Shown: positions 26,291 through 35,080, counted from the stretch's first letter. The stretch is DNA of 64,000 nucleotides from Candidatus Terraquivivens ruidianensis (GCA_023267975.1 JALNLA010000001.1:1-64000), one strand, 5' to 3'. Numbers and translations are program-made. Notes: a model not told the origin generated them from the letters alone.

Positions 26291-26411
26291 GAACGGAATA
26301 TTTTTTAAGTCATATCTTGATAAGCTACGTTTAACAAACCGATGGATGAGTATGGTCATGCTTATCTTTTACCGTAGAGTATGTTATAGTAGTATGCCTG
26401 AAATCGATAGC

Positions 26412-26445
26412 GCAGGCGGGGTTGATGTGGGGTTATGCCCGCTGC
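26412..26445 (+). other. GC-rich hairpin in the DHH-gene leader
   Basis: GCAG-g-CGGG (26412-26420) pairs with CCCGCTGC (26438-26445), giving an 8-bp stem with one bulge and a 17-nt loop. It is located 29 nt before ATG 26474. The same stretch lies in a 27-codon ORF (26394-26477) whose TGA overlaps the ATG of the next gene. Whether it acts as an RNA structure or is just coding cannot be told. Confidence 0.3.
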
Positions 26446-26473
26446 TTTCAGTAAGGTCTATCGGGGCTCTCGT

Positions 26474-27640
26474 ATGAGTTTGATAGAATATTTCGACGAG
26501 CTTAAAAGGGCCAGCGAGCTCCTTAGGTCTTCAGCCAACAGGGTCCTCGTTATTCACCATGATGATGCCGATGGAATATGCTCGGCGGCGATTGCATTAT
26601 TGGCCTTTGAGTCTTTAGGTATTAAGACAGACAGGGTTTGTGTCGAGAAGCTACATCCTACGATAGTATCTAAGATTCATAGTAGCGACTATGATGCTTA
26701 CGTTTACACGGACATAGGCTCAGGAAAGGCCGAGCTAATAGAGAAATTAGCTGGAGATAAGCCCGTTGTAATCCTAGACCACCACGACCCCGTTATGGTT
26801 AGCAAGCCTAATGTTCTGAACCTAAACCCGGAACTTTACGGCTTTAGCGGTGAGAGGGACGTAAGCGGTGCGACCGCCACGTATCTTTTTGCGGATAAGC
26901 TTGCAGACGTTAAGCAACTTGCATGGGCAGCCGTCGTAGGTTCGGCGGAGCTTGGCGGAAGTTTAACGTCGTTGAACAGAATACCGCTCGAGCATGCAGT
27001 TAAGCTCGGCGATGTTGAGGTTAGAGAATCCGCAGGAAGGGAAAGGTATTATGTGATACCTTTCAGAGAGGTATGGGACAAATTATCGGCGAAGTTGACG
27101 ATACTCGGGAGCGTAGGCTATTACGCTGATGGTCCCAAGAAGGCAGTGGACTCCTGTATCAGAAAGGAGTTGAACGAGGGCGAAATAGAGAGGCTAGAAG
27201 AATACAGAAAGCAGGTTTTCAGCAAGGTCATGGCCGAATTAAGGAGACATGGCATTGCTCATAGTGAGAAGATTCAGTGGTTCTCCGTCGGCGATAGCTT
27301 TGCAGGCATGGGAACCAAGGTCTTAGGAACGTTCACATCCATCTTGGCCTACCGAGGATTCGTTGACCAAAGAAAGTATCTCGTTGGTTTCATGAATTTC
27401 CCGCGAACAATTCCTGGACTGGGCGAGATAGAGGGTAACTGGACTAAGCTCTCCGCGAGGGCACCGAAATTGCTGGCAGAACTCATAAGCAAGGAGGCGG
27501 CGTCTTCCGTATCAAGGTTGATCGTAGAGGCGACAAGCTATGTCGGAGGGTATGGTGATGGGCATTCGACCGCTGCCTCGGGCTTGATACCTAGCGGTAC
27601 TGAAGAGGATTTTTTGAAAAAAATGGAAGAACTTGCATAA
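26474..27640 (+). CDS. DHH-family phosphoesterase, archaeal RecJ/GAN-like
   Basis: The 388-residue protein has the DHH domain motifs IHHDDADGICSAA (motif I) and LDHHDP (motif III), and a C-terminal DHHA1 domain ending in GGYGDGHSTAASGLIP, the nucleic-acid-binding GGGH-type motif. This is the organisation of archaeal RecJ-like nucleases, some of which associate with GINS in the CMG helicase (GAN). A nanoRNase or oligonucleotidase role is an alternative. ATG 26474 (MSLIEYFDELKRAS) is chosen as the start; ATG 26435 would add 13 atypical residues. T-rich DNA after the stop looks like its terminator. Confidence 0.82.
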   Translation: MSLIEYFDELKRASELLRSSANRVLVIHHDDADGICSAAIALLAFESLGIKTDRVCVEKLHPTIVSKIHSSDYDAYVYTDIGSGKAELIEKLAGDKPVVILDHHDPVMVSKPNVLNLNPELYGFSGERDVSGATATYLFADKLADVKQLAWAAVVGSAELGGSLTSLNRIPLEHAVKLGDVEVRESAGRERYYVIPFREVWDKLSAKLTILGSVGYYADGPKKAVDSCIRKELNEGEIERLEEYRKQVFSKVMAELRRHGIAHSEKIQWFSVGDSFAGMGTKVLGTFTSILAYRGFVDQRKYLVGFMNFPRTIPGLGEIEGNWTKLSARAPKLLAELISKEAASSVSRLIVEATSYVGGYGDGHSTAASGLIPSGTEEDFLKKMEELA

Positions 27641-27653
27641 ATAAAAAGGTAAT

Positions 27654-27713
27654 TTACTTTTTCTTCCTACATCCCGAGCGCTTTTTCTTTGAGCGCTTTT
27701 TGGCCTTAACCAA
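27654..27713 (-). CDS. Possible 19-aa basic peptide (or short RNA)
   Basis: A tiny frame starting at TTG 27713 reads MVKAKKRSKKKRSGCRKKK, with an internal KKRSKKKRS repeat. A well-formed leftward TATA box (27743-27750) lies about 33 nt before the start, with no other gene between it and the end of the DHH gene. It could encode an ultra-small basic protein or produce a short RNA. The caution is that the lysine codons lie opposite T-runs that may simply terminate the DHH transcript. Confidence 0.25.
   Translation of the reverse strand: MVKAKKRSKKKRSGCRKKK
27655..27700 (+). terminator. T-rich termination region of the DHH gene
   Basis: Immediately after the DHH stop codon the plus strand runs through repeated T5 tracts (TTTACTTTTTC, GCGCTTTTTCTTTG and GCGCTTTTT), which is the usual archaeal intrinsic termination signal. 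The motif GAGCGCTTTTT occurs twice in direct repeat. Confidence 0.5.
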
Positions 27714-27742
27714 TTCTGTTCAAATATTCATAGTAGGAATAA

Positions 27743-27750
27743 GTATATAA
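27743..27750 (-). promoter_or_regulatory. Leftward TATA box without a normal-sized gene
   Basis: TTATATAC with an A-rich upstream element (TTAAAAG) sits after the zinc-finger gene stop and faces the 60-bp basic-peptide frame. It predicts a transcript starting near 27721. Confidence 0.4.
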
Positions 27751-27767
27751 CTTTTAACCATAGGTGA

Positions 27768-27896
27768 TTACCACTTTCTTCTATCACCCTCTAGCAATCC
27801 TTTGCCTATGTGAATTCTATCTATGTGCTTCGAGAGCTCTTCTTCCGTGTCGAAGGATTGCTCACAGTAAGGGCATCGGTACTTTTTCTGTACCAT
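27768..27896 (-). CDS. 42-aa C2H2 zinc-finger protein
   Basis: This frame encodes a single classical zinc finger: CPYC at residues 8-11 and HIDRIH at 24-29, with the hydrophobic Phe (QSFDTEEEL) in the right place. A basic start (MVQKKYR) and a short tail GKGLLEGDRRKW flank it. The spacing C-X2-C-X12-H-X4-H is canonical. A TATA box (CTTTATAG, minus strand, 27924-27931) lies about 30 nt before ATG 27896, giving a nearly leaderless message. Archaeal one-finger proteins of this kind are thought to bind DNA or RNA, but the target is unknown. It is shorter than usual gene-calling cut-offs and easily missed. Confidence 0.75.
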   Translation of the reverse strand: MVQKKYRCPYCEQSFDTEEELSKHIDRIHIGKGLLEGDRRKW

Positions 27897-27931
27897 ACAT
27901 TTTATTGCTATGCTTGAAGTGGTCTATAAAG

Positions 27932-28435
27932 CTATCTGCGTTTAAACATGAATATGCCACCAGCCTTGATTATCTCCATCACAAGCTCTGGTATGGGTCG
28001 CATGTTATAAACTTCAACCTTTGTCAGATTCCTAATAACACCTTTTAATACATCGACCTCTATTTCATCGTCGTCGGATAACTTCTCGTAAATTTTCTCA
28101 TCTATCTCGATAGGTATGAGGTGGCCTCCGTCGATGGCATTTCTGTAGAATATTCTGGCAAAAGATTTTGCTAAGACTGCCTTGATGCCAGAGTATCTAA
28201 GGGCGATTGGTGCGTGTTCTCTGCTAGAGCCGCAACCAAAGTTCTTACCTGCAACGACGAAGTCTCCTGGCTTGACCTTCGTGACGAAGTTTGGGTCTAT
28301 GCCCTCCATAGTGTGCTCGGCGAGCTTCTTTGGGTCCATCTCCTTTAGGAACCTTCCCGGTATTATACTGTCGGTATCCACATTATCGCCGTACTTATGG
28401 ACGCGACCTCTCAATATCCCTTCCAAACTACTCAC
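27932..28435 (-). CDS. leuD: 3-isopropylmalate dehydratase small subunit
   Basis: The swivel domain of isopropylmalate isomerase partners LeuC to interconvert 2- and 3-isopropylmalate. The 167-residue protein has RGRVHKYGDNVDTDSIIPGR, GKNFGCGSSREHAPIAL (substrate-binding) and SFARIFYRNAIDGG. GTG 28435 overlaps the leuC stop as GTGA. TTG 28426 with GGGTGA 5 nt upstream is an equally good start. A methanogen-type homoaconitase small subunit would look alike, but the window has leuA and leuB. Confidence 0.92.
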   Translation of the reverse strand: MSSLEGILRGRVHKYGDNVDTDSIIPGRFLKEMDPKKLAEHTMEGIDPNFVTKVKPGDFVVAGKNFGCGSSREHAPIALRYSGIKAVLAKSFARIFYRNAIDGGHLIPIEIDEKIYEKLSDDDEIEVDVLKGVIRNLTKVEVYNMRPIPELVMEIIKAGGIFMFKRR

Positions 28436-29712
28436 CCGCTTAGGTCTCTAGGGTCAGTTATCTTACCGGTTACGGCAGTTGCCGCAGCCGTTAAGGGCGA
28501 TGCCAAGTATGTCCTGGATTCTCTGTCGCCCATCCTACCAGGAAAGTTCCTGTTGGTCGTCGAGATGCAAACCTCACCCTTCCTAAGCACTCCCATATGA
28601 CCCCCGAAACAAAGACCACATGTCGGTGCGCCGACCAGGGCACCAGACTGTAGGAATATCTCTATCAGCCCTTCTCTTAGGGCTTGCATGTATATTCTTT
28701 GGGTTGCAGGAACTATCTCCGTCCTAACCTTCACCCTCCTCCCCTTCAGAACGCTTGCCGCCATCCTCAAATCCGTCAGTTTGCCTCCTGTACACGAGCC
28801 GATGTAGACCCTGTCAACTTCCACATCGCTGAGTTCCCTTGCAGATGATACGTTTCCAGGAGAATAAGGCTTTGCGACAAGAGGTTCGATGGTCATTGCA
28901 TTTATCTCGTAAATCTCAGAGAATTCGGCATTCTCATCGCCGTAAACGGGCTTTAGCGGTGAGTCTGTCCTGCTCCTGAGATATTGAAGCAGGCGCTCGT
29001 CTGGCTCGATTATGGCATTCTTGGCTCCGGCCTCCGTCGACATGTTGGTTAGGGTAGCCCTCTCGTCTATATCCATTGCCTTGATAGCTGAGCCGGAAAA
29101 CTGCATCGCCTTATAGTTGGCTCCGTCCGTTCCAATATCGCGTATTATGGCAAGCGACAAATCTTTAGCCGTAGAGTAAGACGGAAGCTCTCCGTCAACC
29201 CTGAACAACAGAGTTTCAGGGACTCTAAACCAAGTTTTTCCATGGACAAGCACGTATGCGATGTCTGTGTGGCCCAAGCCTGCGGCGAATGCGCCAACTA
29301 CTCCCGTCGTATTCGTGTGCGAGTCCGTGCCTACGTACACTTCACCGGGCAAGACCAACGCTTCCTCGTAAGAAAGAGTATGGCAGATGCCGTACTGACC
29401 TATGCCGTATCTGAAGTGCTTGCGTATTCCGTACTTTTTGGCAAAATCTTCTAGTATCTTTATGTTTTCGGAAGATTGCCTATCTATTGGGGGGACAAAG
29501 TGGTCCTCGGCCAGCCACACCCTATCTGGGTCCCATATCTTGTTAACCTCACCTATGATGGGTTTCAATTCCTGAAATACCGTCCAGACACCTGGACCTC
29601 CGACGTCGTGCATCATAACTTTGTCAACGTTAGCGAATACCACGTCGCCTGGGCTTACGATACGCTTCTCGCTTGCCCTAGCCAGTATCTTCTCAGTAAT
29701 CGTCATGCCCAT
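28432..29712 (-). CDS. leuC: 3-isopropylmalate dehydratase large subunit
   Basis: Aconitase-family Fe-S subunit of isopropylmalate isomerase, 426 residues. The three cluster cysteines are in YIGSCTGG (about residue 301) and APTCGLCFGG (about 360-366). Other conserved segments are HDVGGPGVW, EDHFVPP, GQYGICHTLSYEE and GTDSHTNTTG. AAAGGAGGT stands 8 nt before ATG 29712, one of the best ribosome sites in the window. A TATA-like GTAAAATTTAAC lies about 45-50 nt upstream. It is coupled to leuD by a 4-nt overlap. Homoaconitase is the main alternative. Confidence 0.93.
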   Translation of the reverse strand: MGMTITEKILARASEKRIVSPGDVVFANVDKVMMHDVGGPGVWTVFQELKPIIGEVNKIWDPDRVWLAEDHFVPPIDRQSSENIKILEDFAKKYGIRKHFRYGIGQYGICHTLSYEEALVLPGEVYVGTDSHTNTTGVVGAFAAGLGHTDIAYVLVHGKTWFRVPETLLFRVDGELPSYSTAKDLSLAIIRDIGTDGANYKAMQFSGSAIKAMDIDERATLTNMSTEAGAKNAIIEPDERLLQYLRSRTDSPLKPVYGDENAEFSEIYEINAMTIEPLVAKPYSPGNVSSARELSDVEVDRVYIGSCTGGKLTDLRMAASVLKGRRVKVRTEIVPATQRIYMQALREGLIEIFLQSGALVGAPTCGLCFGGHMGVLRKGEVCISTTNRNFPGRMGDRESRTYLASPLTAAATAVTGKITDPRDLSG

Positions 29713-29769
29713 CTTACAAACCTCCTTTTGAATGGTGAGCGTATGAACGACCTAGTTAAATTTTACCTT

Positions 29770-29816
29770 ATTTCAAAAAAATTGGATGTAATCCGTCCTT
29801 TATTAGGACGGACTTC
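29770..29816 (-). terminator. Hairpin plus T-run after mdh
   Basis: Directly after the mdh stop codon the minus strand has a perfect 8-bp stem, TCCGTCCT (29805-29812 read leftward) with AGGACGGA (29792-29799) and a 5-nt loop. About 12 nt later comes a T7 run. This is a bacterial-style intrinsic terminator shape, separating mdh from leuCD. Confidence 0.6.
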
Positions 29817-30731
29817 TCAGAACTTAAGCTGGGATATTGCCGACTTAACTGTTTCGACGCTCCTAAAGAATGCAGCCCTCTCTTCGTCATTTAAAGGAAG
29901 CTCTATGATTTTCTCAACACCGTTCTTACCGAGCATAGCTGGAACGACTAGGCAGACGTCTGATGCACCGTACTCTCCCTGCAAGTATGTTGAGACGGGC
30001 ATGACGGCCTTTGTATCCTTCATGACGGCGTCCGCCATCTCGGCTACGCCCGCGCCAACGGCATGAGATGCTGACCACTTTTTCAGCTTTATGATCTCGG
30101 CTCCCATCTTCTTCGTGCGCTCGATTATCTGTTGGATTTTCTCCTTCGGAATTAAGGATTCTAACGGAACACCGCCAACGGTCGTAAAGCGGGGTAGAAG
30201 GACCATCGTGTCTCCATGCTCACCGATTATAGTCGTGTAAATTGTTGAGGCTGCGACACCCAACTCTTTGGCTATCAGGCTCTTGTATCTTGCAGTATCA
30301 AGCAAGCCGCTGAACCCGAATACCCTATTCCTCTCAAAACCCGTGGTCTTATATGCAAGGTATGTCATAGCGTCGAGTGGGTTTGTTACTATGATAACTT
30401 TTGAGTTAGGCGCATACTCCTTAATACCTTTCGAGACAGCTTTTATAACCTCTGAGTTCTTATGAAGGAGGTCCAGCCTACTCATGTCGGCCGTTCTTAT
30501 GAATCCTGCGGGAACTATCACGAGTTCGGACCCGCTCATGTCCTTATAGTCATTCGAGCCCGAGACGTCTATGTCAATACCCATTGTGGTACACATGTGA
30601 GTTAGGTCTAAGGCCTCTCCTTGTGGCAAACCTTCAACTATGTCTATCAGCATGAGGTCGTCCAGTCCTTTGATAGCTAAATGAATCGCTATTGCGATGC
30701 CAACCCTTCCAGTACCTACTATCGTTATCAT
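29817..30731 (-). CDS. mdh: Malate dehydrogenase (LDH/MDH family)
   Basis: NAD(P)-dependent malate/oxaloacetate enzyme of the TCA cycle, 304 residues. It starts MITIVGTGRVGIAIAIHLAI (Rossmann motif) and has the catalytic-loop arginines in GFIRTADMSRLDLL, VTNPLDAMTYLAYK and the active His in IIGEHGDTMV. The substrate-loop Arg (IRTADM) favours malate over lactate. The frame extends upstream to 30785, but a strong TATA box (TTATATAAAAATT, 30742-30754) places the transcript start at ATG 30731. Confidence 0.9.
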   Translation of the reverse strand: MITIVGTGRVGIAIAIHLAIKGLDDLMLIDIVEGLPQGEALDLTHMCTTMGIDIDVSGSNDYKDMSGSELVIVPAGFIRTADMSRLDLLHKNSEVIKAVSKGIKEYAPNSKVIIVTNPLDAMTYLAYKTTGFERNRVFGFSGLLDTARYKSLIAKELGVAASTIYTTIIGEHGDTMVLLPRFTTVGGVPLESLIPKEKIQQIIERTKKMGAEIIKLKKWSASHAVGAGVAEMADAVMKDTKAVMPVSTYLQGEYGASDVCLVVPAMLGKNGVEKIIELPLNDEERAAFFRSVETVKSAISQLKF

Positions 30732-30741
30732 AGAGATGCAA

Positions 30742-30754
30742 ATTTTTATATAAC
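30742..30754 (-). promoter_or_regulatory. TATA box of mdh
   Basis: AATTTTTATATAA on the plus strand reads TTATATAAAAATT leftward and is centred about 20 nt from ATG 30731, predicting a leaderless message. Confidence 0.6.
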
Positions 30755-30827
30755 TATCTGTGTTAAAAAGTTTGCGTATTTGCATCGAGATTATTCATGG
30801 TTAAATAATCGCACTAAGTTTTTGAAG

Positions 30828-31751
30828 GTGGAAAAGGAATTGATAACGCAGGTTCAAAAAGGCGCGTACTTAATAGATACGATGGCGCTAGGTCTTAGGG
30901 AATTTGTCGCCGCATACCTTCTGGTTGATGAGAAGATAGCGTTAATCGATACGGGTTATGCCTCATCCCTCAATGTCATCTTATCCGACATCAGGAGAAT
31001 AGGTTTAGAACCATCAGGGCTTGATTACATCGTAGTTACGCACGTTCATCTGGACCATGCTGGCGCTGCTGGCTCATTGGTAAAAAAAGCTACGAACGTA
31101 AAGGTACTCGCTCACCCAAAAAGTGTAAAGCACCTTATCAACCCTGCGAGACTCGTTTCTAGCGTGGAGGAGGTTTATGGCCAGATAGCAGCGGCTTCTT
31201 TTGGAAAAACCGAGCCCATCCCTCCCGAGCGTATATCAGGTGTTGAAGATGGTGTATGCATACCCTTGGGAAATATGCGGCTTAGGTTCGTTCACACACA
31301 AGGCCACGCACCCCATCACCTTTGCGTTTACGAAGAGACCAACGCTCTCCTATTTACGGGCGATTCTGTCTCAGGAACCTATCCAGACTTTCCCGTATTC
31401 GTGCCACCTTCCGTCCCACCAAGCTTCGATTTCCTTGGTTCGGTTAACGACCTTAGGCGTTTGATGGAGCTGGAGCCAAGGCTTTTGATGACGTCGCACT
31501 TCGGCGTTAGGCAGGCATCGAGGAGTATCCTCGAAAAGGAAATCTTCTTGCTGAATTGGTGGAGAGATTTAATTTCTTTTGAAAAGGAAAAGGGTGGCGA
31601 CGTTGAGTCGATTACCGATACGGCCTGCGAGGCTTTAGCTAAAAGGTTCGGCGTAAACGTGAAGGAAGTACCGGGCTATGTGAGGTTGAACATAAAGTTG
31701 GCAGTCAAAGGTATGCTGGAGTATTTGGATAGGTTGGCTACTCAAGGCTGA
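30828..31751 (+). CDS. MBL-fold metallo-hydrolase
   Basis: The 307-residue metallo-beta-lactamase fold has metal ligands THVHLDHAG, HTQGHAPHHL, FTGDSVSG and the late SHFG histidine. A C-terminal helical extension of about 90 residues (ILEKEIFLLNWWRDL onward) is larger than in simple glyoxalase II proteins. GTG 30828 fits a leaderless start behind TTAAATAATC (30801-30810); TTG 30822 is possible. The frame extends further upstream into the mdh promoter, which is not credible coding. The substrate is unknown. The 3' end overlaps the convergent phosphatase gene by 14 bp. Confidence 0.8.
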   Translation: MEKELITQVQKGAYLIDTMALGLREFVAAYLLVDEKIALIDTGYASSLNVILSDIRRIGLEPSGLDYIVVTHVHLDHAGAAGSLVKKATNVKVLAHPKSVKHLINPARLVSSVEEVYGQIAAASFGKTEPIPPERISGVEDGVCIPLGNMRLRFVHTQGHAPHHLCVYEETNALLFTGDSVSGTYPDFPVFVPPSVPPSFDFLGSVNDLRRLMELEPRLLMTSHFGVRQASRSILEKEIFLLNWWRDLISFEKEKGGDVESITDTACEALAKRFGVNVKEVPGYVRLNIKLAVKGMLEYLDRLATQG

Positions 31752-32538
31752 GTATCTTGATGTCGCCTTCCTTCAAAAGGGCAGCGGCGGGCCTTATCCC
31801 ATAGTACCTGCAGGAGAAGAGCGAGAGTAGCTTATTCCTGAACATGAGCCTGAACCCTTCGGGCTGGGGCTCATGCGCCCTTACGAGCGTAGTTAGCCCA
31901 TTCTTCCTCAAGAAATTCTCCAAAACAGACGCGCCGAAAAACCTTATGCCCGGACCTCTGTAGCTAGGAGCAAAGGACTCGACGCTCTCGTCTGGGTCGT
32001 TCCATAGTACTTGAACGTATATGGGGTTTGTAGGGTCGTCATCGCCTTTGGGCAGTACCCTCAGCTGCTCTACGCTTTCCAAGCCCTCGGCTATACCTCC
32101 ATGGAGGCACAGAATTTTTCCGTTGAGTAGCGTGCAAACTGGCATGTTAGAGAAGGCCTCGACGAAAAGTTCGTAGAGAGCTTGCGAGTACCTACTGAGC
32201 ACTACGTCGTAGAATCCGTAGTATAGGTTAATGCTCCTTGACTCGTGGTTTCCCCTTAGTAAGACGAGTTTGGATGGGTTCTCCACCTTTGCGCTCAGTA
32301 GCATGGATATGCTTTCAAGCTGGTGAGGACCCCTGTCAACGTAGTCTCCTAAAAAAATTGAGGTTCTTACCTGACCGGATAGCTCCAGCGCCTTGACGAC
32401 CGATTCCTTGTCACCATGCACGTCACCCACGATGATGCACTCGCCCTCAACTTCTAACACTTGGGGTTCGCTCTCGAATATCTCTGATGCTCTCTTGACG
32501 AGTCTCATAAGTTCCCTTTCGTCGAGTAGCCCGCCCAT
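31738..32538 (-). CDS. PPP-family serine/threonine protein phosphatase (PP1-arch type)
   Basis: The 266-residue metallophosphatase has the four PPP signatures in order: GDVHGDKES, GDYVDRGPHQ, RGNHESRSINLYYGFYDVV and LHGGIAEG, with late RAHEPQ for the last metal ligand. The RSINLYYGFYDE-type stretch is specific to PP1/PP2A-like enzymes rather than general phosphoesterases. It removes phosphate from Ser/Thr (or Tyr) in proteins. ATG 32538 is chosen, 17 bp after sucD; the open frame from 32628 lies inside sucD. Cotranscription with sucCD could link it to central carbon metabolism, which is inference. Confidence 0.88.
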   Translation of the reverse strand: MGGLLDERELMRLVKRASEIFESEPQVLEVEGECIIVGDVHGDKESVVKALELSGQVRTSIFLGDYVDRGPHQLESISMLLSAKVENPSKLVLLRGNHESRSINLYYGFYDVVLSRYSQALYELFVEAFSNMPVCTLLNGKILCLHGGIAEGLESVEQLRVLPKGDDDPTNPIYVQVLWNDPDESVESFAPSYRGPGIRFFGASVLENFLRKNGLTTLVRAHEPQPEGFRLMFRNKLLSLFSCRYYGIRPAAALLKEGDIKILSLE

Positions 32539-32555
32539 TCCGCAACCTTTAAGCC

Positions 32556-33437
32556 CTAACCTATCCTCAACGCGCCCTTCAGCAATTTTACGACCTCTGC
32601 CGGCGTGGAGGCAACCTTTACGCCGCACGCCTCAAAGGCCCTTATCTTGCTCTCGGCGTCACCAGCGCCCATAGAGATTATCGCGCCCGCATGTCCCATC
32701 CTCTTTCCCGGCGGCGCAGTCCTGCCCGCGACAAATGCCACGACTGGTTTCTCGTAGCTACACCTCTTTATGTACTCGGCGGCCCTTTCCTCCATGTCAC
32801 CGCCTATCTCGCCTATGAGTACGACTGCTTTGGTCTCATCGTCTTCCCTGAACATCTCCAGCATGTCAATCATATTCATACCAGTGATTGGGTCGCCGCC
32901 GATGCCGACTGCTGTTGACTGGCCTAGCCCCGCCTTAGTTATAGCATGGGCCACTTCGTACGTCAAAGTACCACTCCTTGACGCTATCCCAACCTTACCC
33001 TTGGAGAACACATGGCCGGGCATTATGCCGACCTTTGACTCTCCCGGCGATATCACGCCCGGACAGTTGGGGCCGACTATGCAGACGCCCCTTAGCCTTG
33101 CGTACCTTATGAACTTCATGGAGTCGTGGATCGGTATGTGCTCCGTTATGAGCACCACAACCTCTATTCCTGCATCCACAGCTTCGTAAATCGCATCCGA
33201 GGCGAAAGCCGACGGTACGAATATGATTGAGGTATTAAGCTCGGGATGCTTGCTCACGGCGTCGTAGACCGAGTCGTAGACTGGGACGCCGTGGACGTTC
33301 TGGCCACCCTTTCCAGGGGTGACGCCGGCCAGCACCTTCGTACCGTAGTCCAGCATCGCCTTCGTGTGGAAGCTACCTTCCCTTCCAGTTATGCCCTGAA
33401 CTACGACGTATGTATTCTTGTTTACCAGCACGGCCAT
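32556..33437 (-). CDS. sucD: Succinyl-CoA synthetase alpha subunit
   Basis: Binds CoA and carries the phosphohistidine of the succinyl-CoA/succinate reaction with ADP or GDP. The 293-residue protein has [20 protein letters not shown], the CoA site [33 protein letters not shown] and the active His in [16 protein letters not shown] lies 6 nt before ATG 33437, and only 2 bp separate it from sucC. Confidence 0.97.
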   Translation of the reverse strand: MAVLVNKNTYVVVQGITGREGSFHTKAMLDYGTKVLAGVTPGKGGQNVHGVPVYDSVYDAVSKHPELNTSIIFVPSAFASDAIYEAVDAGIEVVVLITEHIPIHDSMKFIRYARLRGVCIVGPNCPGVISPGESKVGIMPGHVFSKGKVGIASRSGTLTYEVAHAITKAGLGQSTAVGIGGDPITGMNMIDMLEMFREDDETKAVVLIGEIGGDMEERAAEYIKRCSYEKPVVAFVAGRTAPPGKRMGHAGAIISMGAGDAESKIRAFEACGVKVASTPAEVVKLLKGALRIG

Positions 33438-33439
33438 CC

Positions 33440-34573
33440 CTACATCACCTTCGCAAGCTCGACGGCCTTCTTGGCCGCATCCTCCATGGAATCGAATGCG
33501 GATATGCCAGCGCTACTTAGTATCCTCTTTCCTTCCTCCTCGTTAGTTCCCATAAGCCTCACGACCAATCTCTTACCCTTACCGTAAGTTGCTAGAGCGT
33601 TCACGAGACCCTTGGCGACCTCATCGCACCTCGTTATCCCGCCTAGGACGTTGACAAACAGGACCTTCACGTTCGGGTGCTTTAAAAGTAAGGACGCGGC
33701 CTTCTCCACGATGTCGGCCCTAGCACCGCCGCCTATGTCCAAGAAGTTGGCCGGCCTTCCGCCGTATAGCTTAACGACGTCCATCGTCGCCATGGTCAGA
33801 CCTGCACCGTTTCCGATTATGCCAATGTCACCATCGAGCTCGACGTAGCTAAAGCCATGCTTCTTCGCCTCTGCCTCGAATTCGCTCAATTCTGCGGATG
33901 CGCGTTCAGCGAACTCCTTCCTTCTGAATAGAGCGTTATCGTCTATTATGACCTTTGCATCGACCGGGACGAGCTTACCTTCTTTGTCCACCGCCAAGGG
34001 GTTTATCTCTGCAAGCTCGCAGTCAAGCTCCACGAATAGCTTGTAGAGGTTCAGGGTAATGTCTTGGAGCACTTTCTTCTGCTCATCGAAGAGACCCATG
34101 GACTCGACTATCCTCCTAACGTGATGGGCTTTTAAACCTACCAGCGGGTCCACGTATACTTTCACGATCTTCTCCGGAGATTTGGCCGCAAGTTCCTCGA
34201 TGTCTATGCCTCCCTCCGAGGACGACAGTATCGATGCCGCACCGACCGACCTGTCTACTACGATGCTAAGGTAAAGCTCCCTCTCTATGTCCACGGCTCT
34301 GCTTACAAGCAAAGAGTTTACCTTCTCGCCCTTTATCTCCATGCCCAGTAGCTTCTTAGCAAGCTCGTATGCTTCTTGCGGGCTTTCGGCGAATTTTATG
34401 CCTCCTGCCTTACCCCTTCCTGCCACCAGCACCTGTGCCTTTAGGACGGCTTTGCCACCTAGTTTCTGGGCGATGTTCTTTGCGTCTTCCGGCGTTCTGG
34501 CTAAACCAAACTCCGGTACTGGGATGTTGTACAAGGAGAAGAGCTGCTTTGCCTCGTATTCGTATAGCTTCAA
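33440..34573 (-). CDS. sucC: Succinyl-CoA synthetase beta subunit
   Basis: ATP-grasp nucleotide-binding subunit of succinyl-CoA synthetase, 377 residues. Visible signatures are [54 protein letters not shown] and [13 protein letters not shown]. The start is TTG 34573, supported by GGTGA 6 nt upstream; nearby ATG codons are out of frame. A leftward GTTTATACC box lies about 35 nt upstream. First gene of sucC-sucD-phosphatase. Confidence 0.97.
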   Translation of the reverse strand: MKLYEYEAKQLFSLYNIPVPEFGLARTPEDAKNIAQKLGGKAVLKAQVLVAGRGKAGGIKFAESPQEAYELAKKLLGMEIKGEKVNSLLVSRAVDIERELYLSIVVDRSVGAASILSSSEGGIDIEELAAKSPEKIVKVYVDPLVGLKAHHVRRIVESMGLFDEQKKVLQDITLNLYKLFVELDCELAEINPLAVDKEGKLVPVDAKVIIDDNALFRRKEFAERASAELSEFEAEAKKHGFSYVELDGDIGIIGNGAGLTMATMDVVKLYGGRPANFLDIGGGARADIVEKAASLLLKHPNVKVLFVNVLGGITRCDEVAKGLVNALATYGKGKRLVVRLMGTNEEEGKRILSSAGISAFDSMEDAAKKAVELAKVM

Positions 34574-34724
34574 CTTTTCTCACCATGCCATCCATAAGGG
34601 ACGGTATAAACGTTATTTTTTAATGAATTTCTTTGAAATATGTCGCATTTTTGACGTAGTACTTATGGGGCGTGGAACGACCAAAGTTTAAAAACCATAC
34701 GATACACCTTTCTAGCGGAATCTA

Positions 34725-35036
34725 ATGAGCGAGTGGGGGAGGTTCTGGGTCAAGCTGCATTATTCCAGAACTGGCGAAGTAGTCGTGGCAGTCTGCGACG
34801 AGGAGCTTCTCGGTAAGAGAATAATTACGGACAAGGGTTTCGAGATAAAAGTTGACAACTCGTTTTACGGTGGTGTTCTGGTCGAGGGTGAGAGAGTTAT
34901 CCATTACATAGAGCAGGCTACGATAGTAAACCTTTTGGGCGATAGGATTGTCGGCATGTTGATGAGTAAGGGGCTCATTCGTGAAGGGTCTGCGCTCAGA
35001 GTCGGCGGCATAATGCACGTGCAAATGTTCTACTAA
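34725..35036 (+). CDS. DUF424 family protein
   Basis: The 103-residue protein matches the archaeal DUF424 pattern: FWVKLHYSRTGEVVVAVCDE, then ELLGKRI, a central beta region and ATIVNLLGDRIVGMLMSKGL. The family is widespread in archaea with no proven function; RNA- or ribosome-related roles have been suggested. A TATA element AAGTTTAAAAA (34684-34694) lies about 35 nt before ATG 34725. The gene converges on larC. Confidence 0.85.
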   Translation: MSEWGRFWVKLHYSRTGEVVVAVCDEELLGKRIITDKGFEIKVDNSFYGGVLVEGERVIHYIEQATIVNLLGDRIVGMLMSKGLIREGSALRVGGIMHVQMFY

Positions 35037-35080
35037 AGACCAGATACTCATCGCACCCATTATTCTATACAGCACGTATG

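Noticed and set aside
26335-26403. A possible C/D-box guide RNA (GGATGA near 26343 and CTGA near 26399).
   Set aside because: The C box deviates at two positions and no C'/D' pair or complementary guide stretch could be found.
30681-30827. An upstream extension of the MBL gene over the mdh start.
   Set aside because: It would run over the mdh start codon and promoter and has low-quality sequence; the TATA element at 30801-30810 supports GTG 30828.
34410-34623. Frames of 60-84 codons on both strands over the sucC start.
   Set aside because: They lie within the sucC coding region or its promoter and are explained by the strong codon bias of the real gene.
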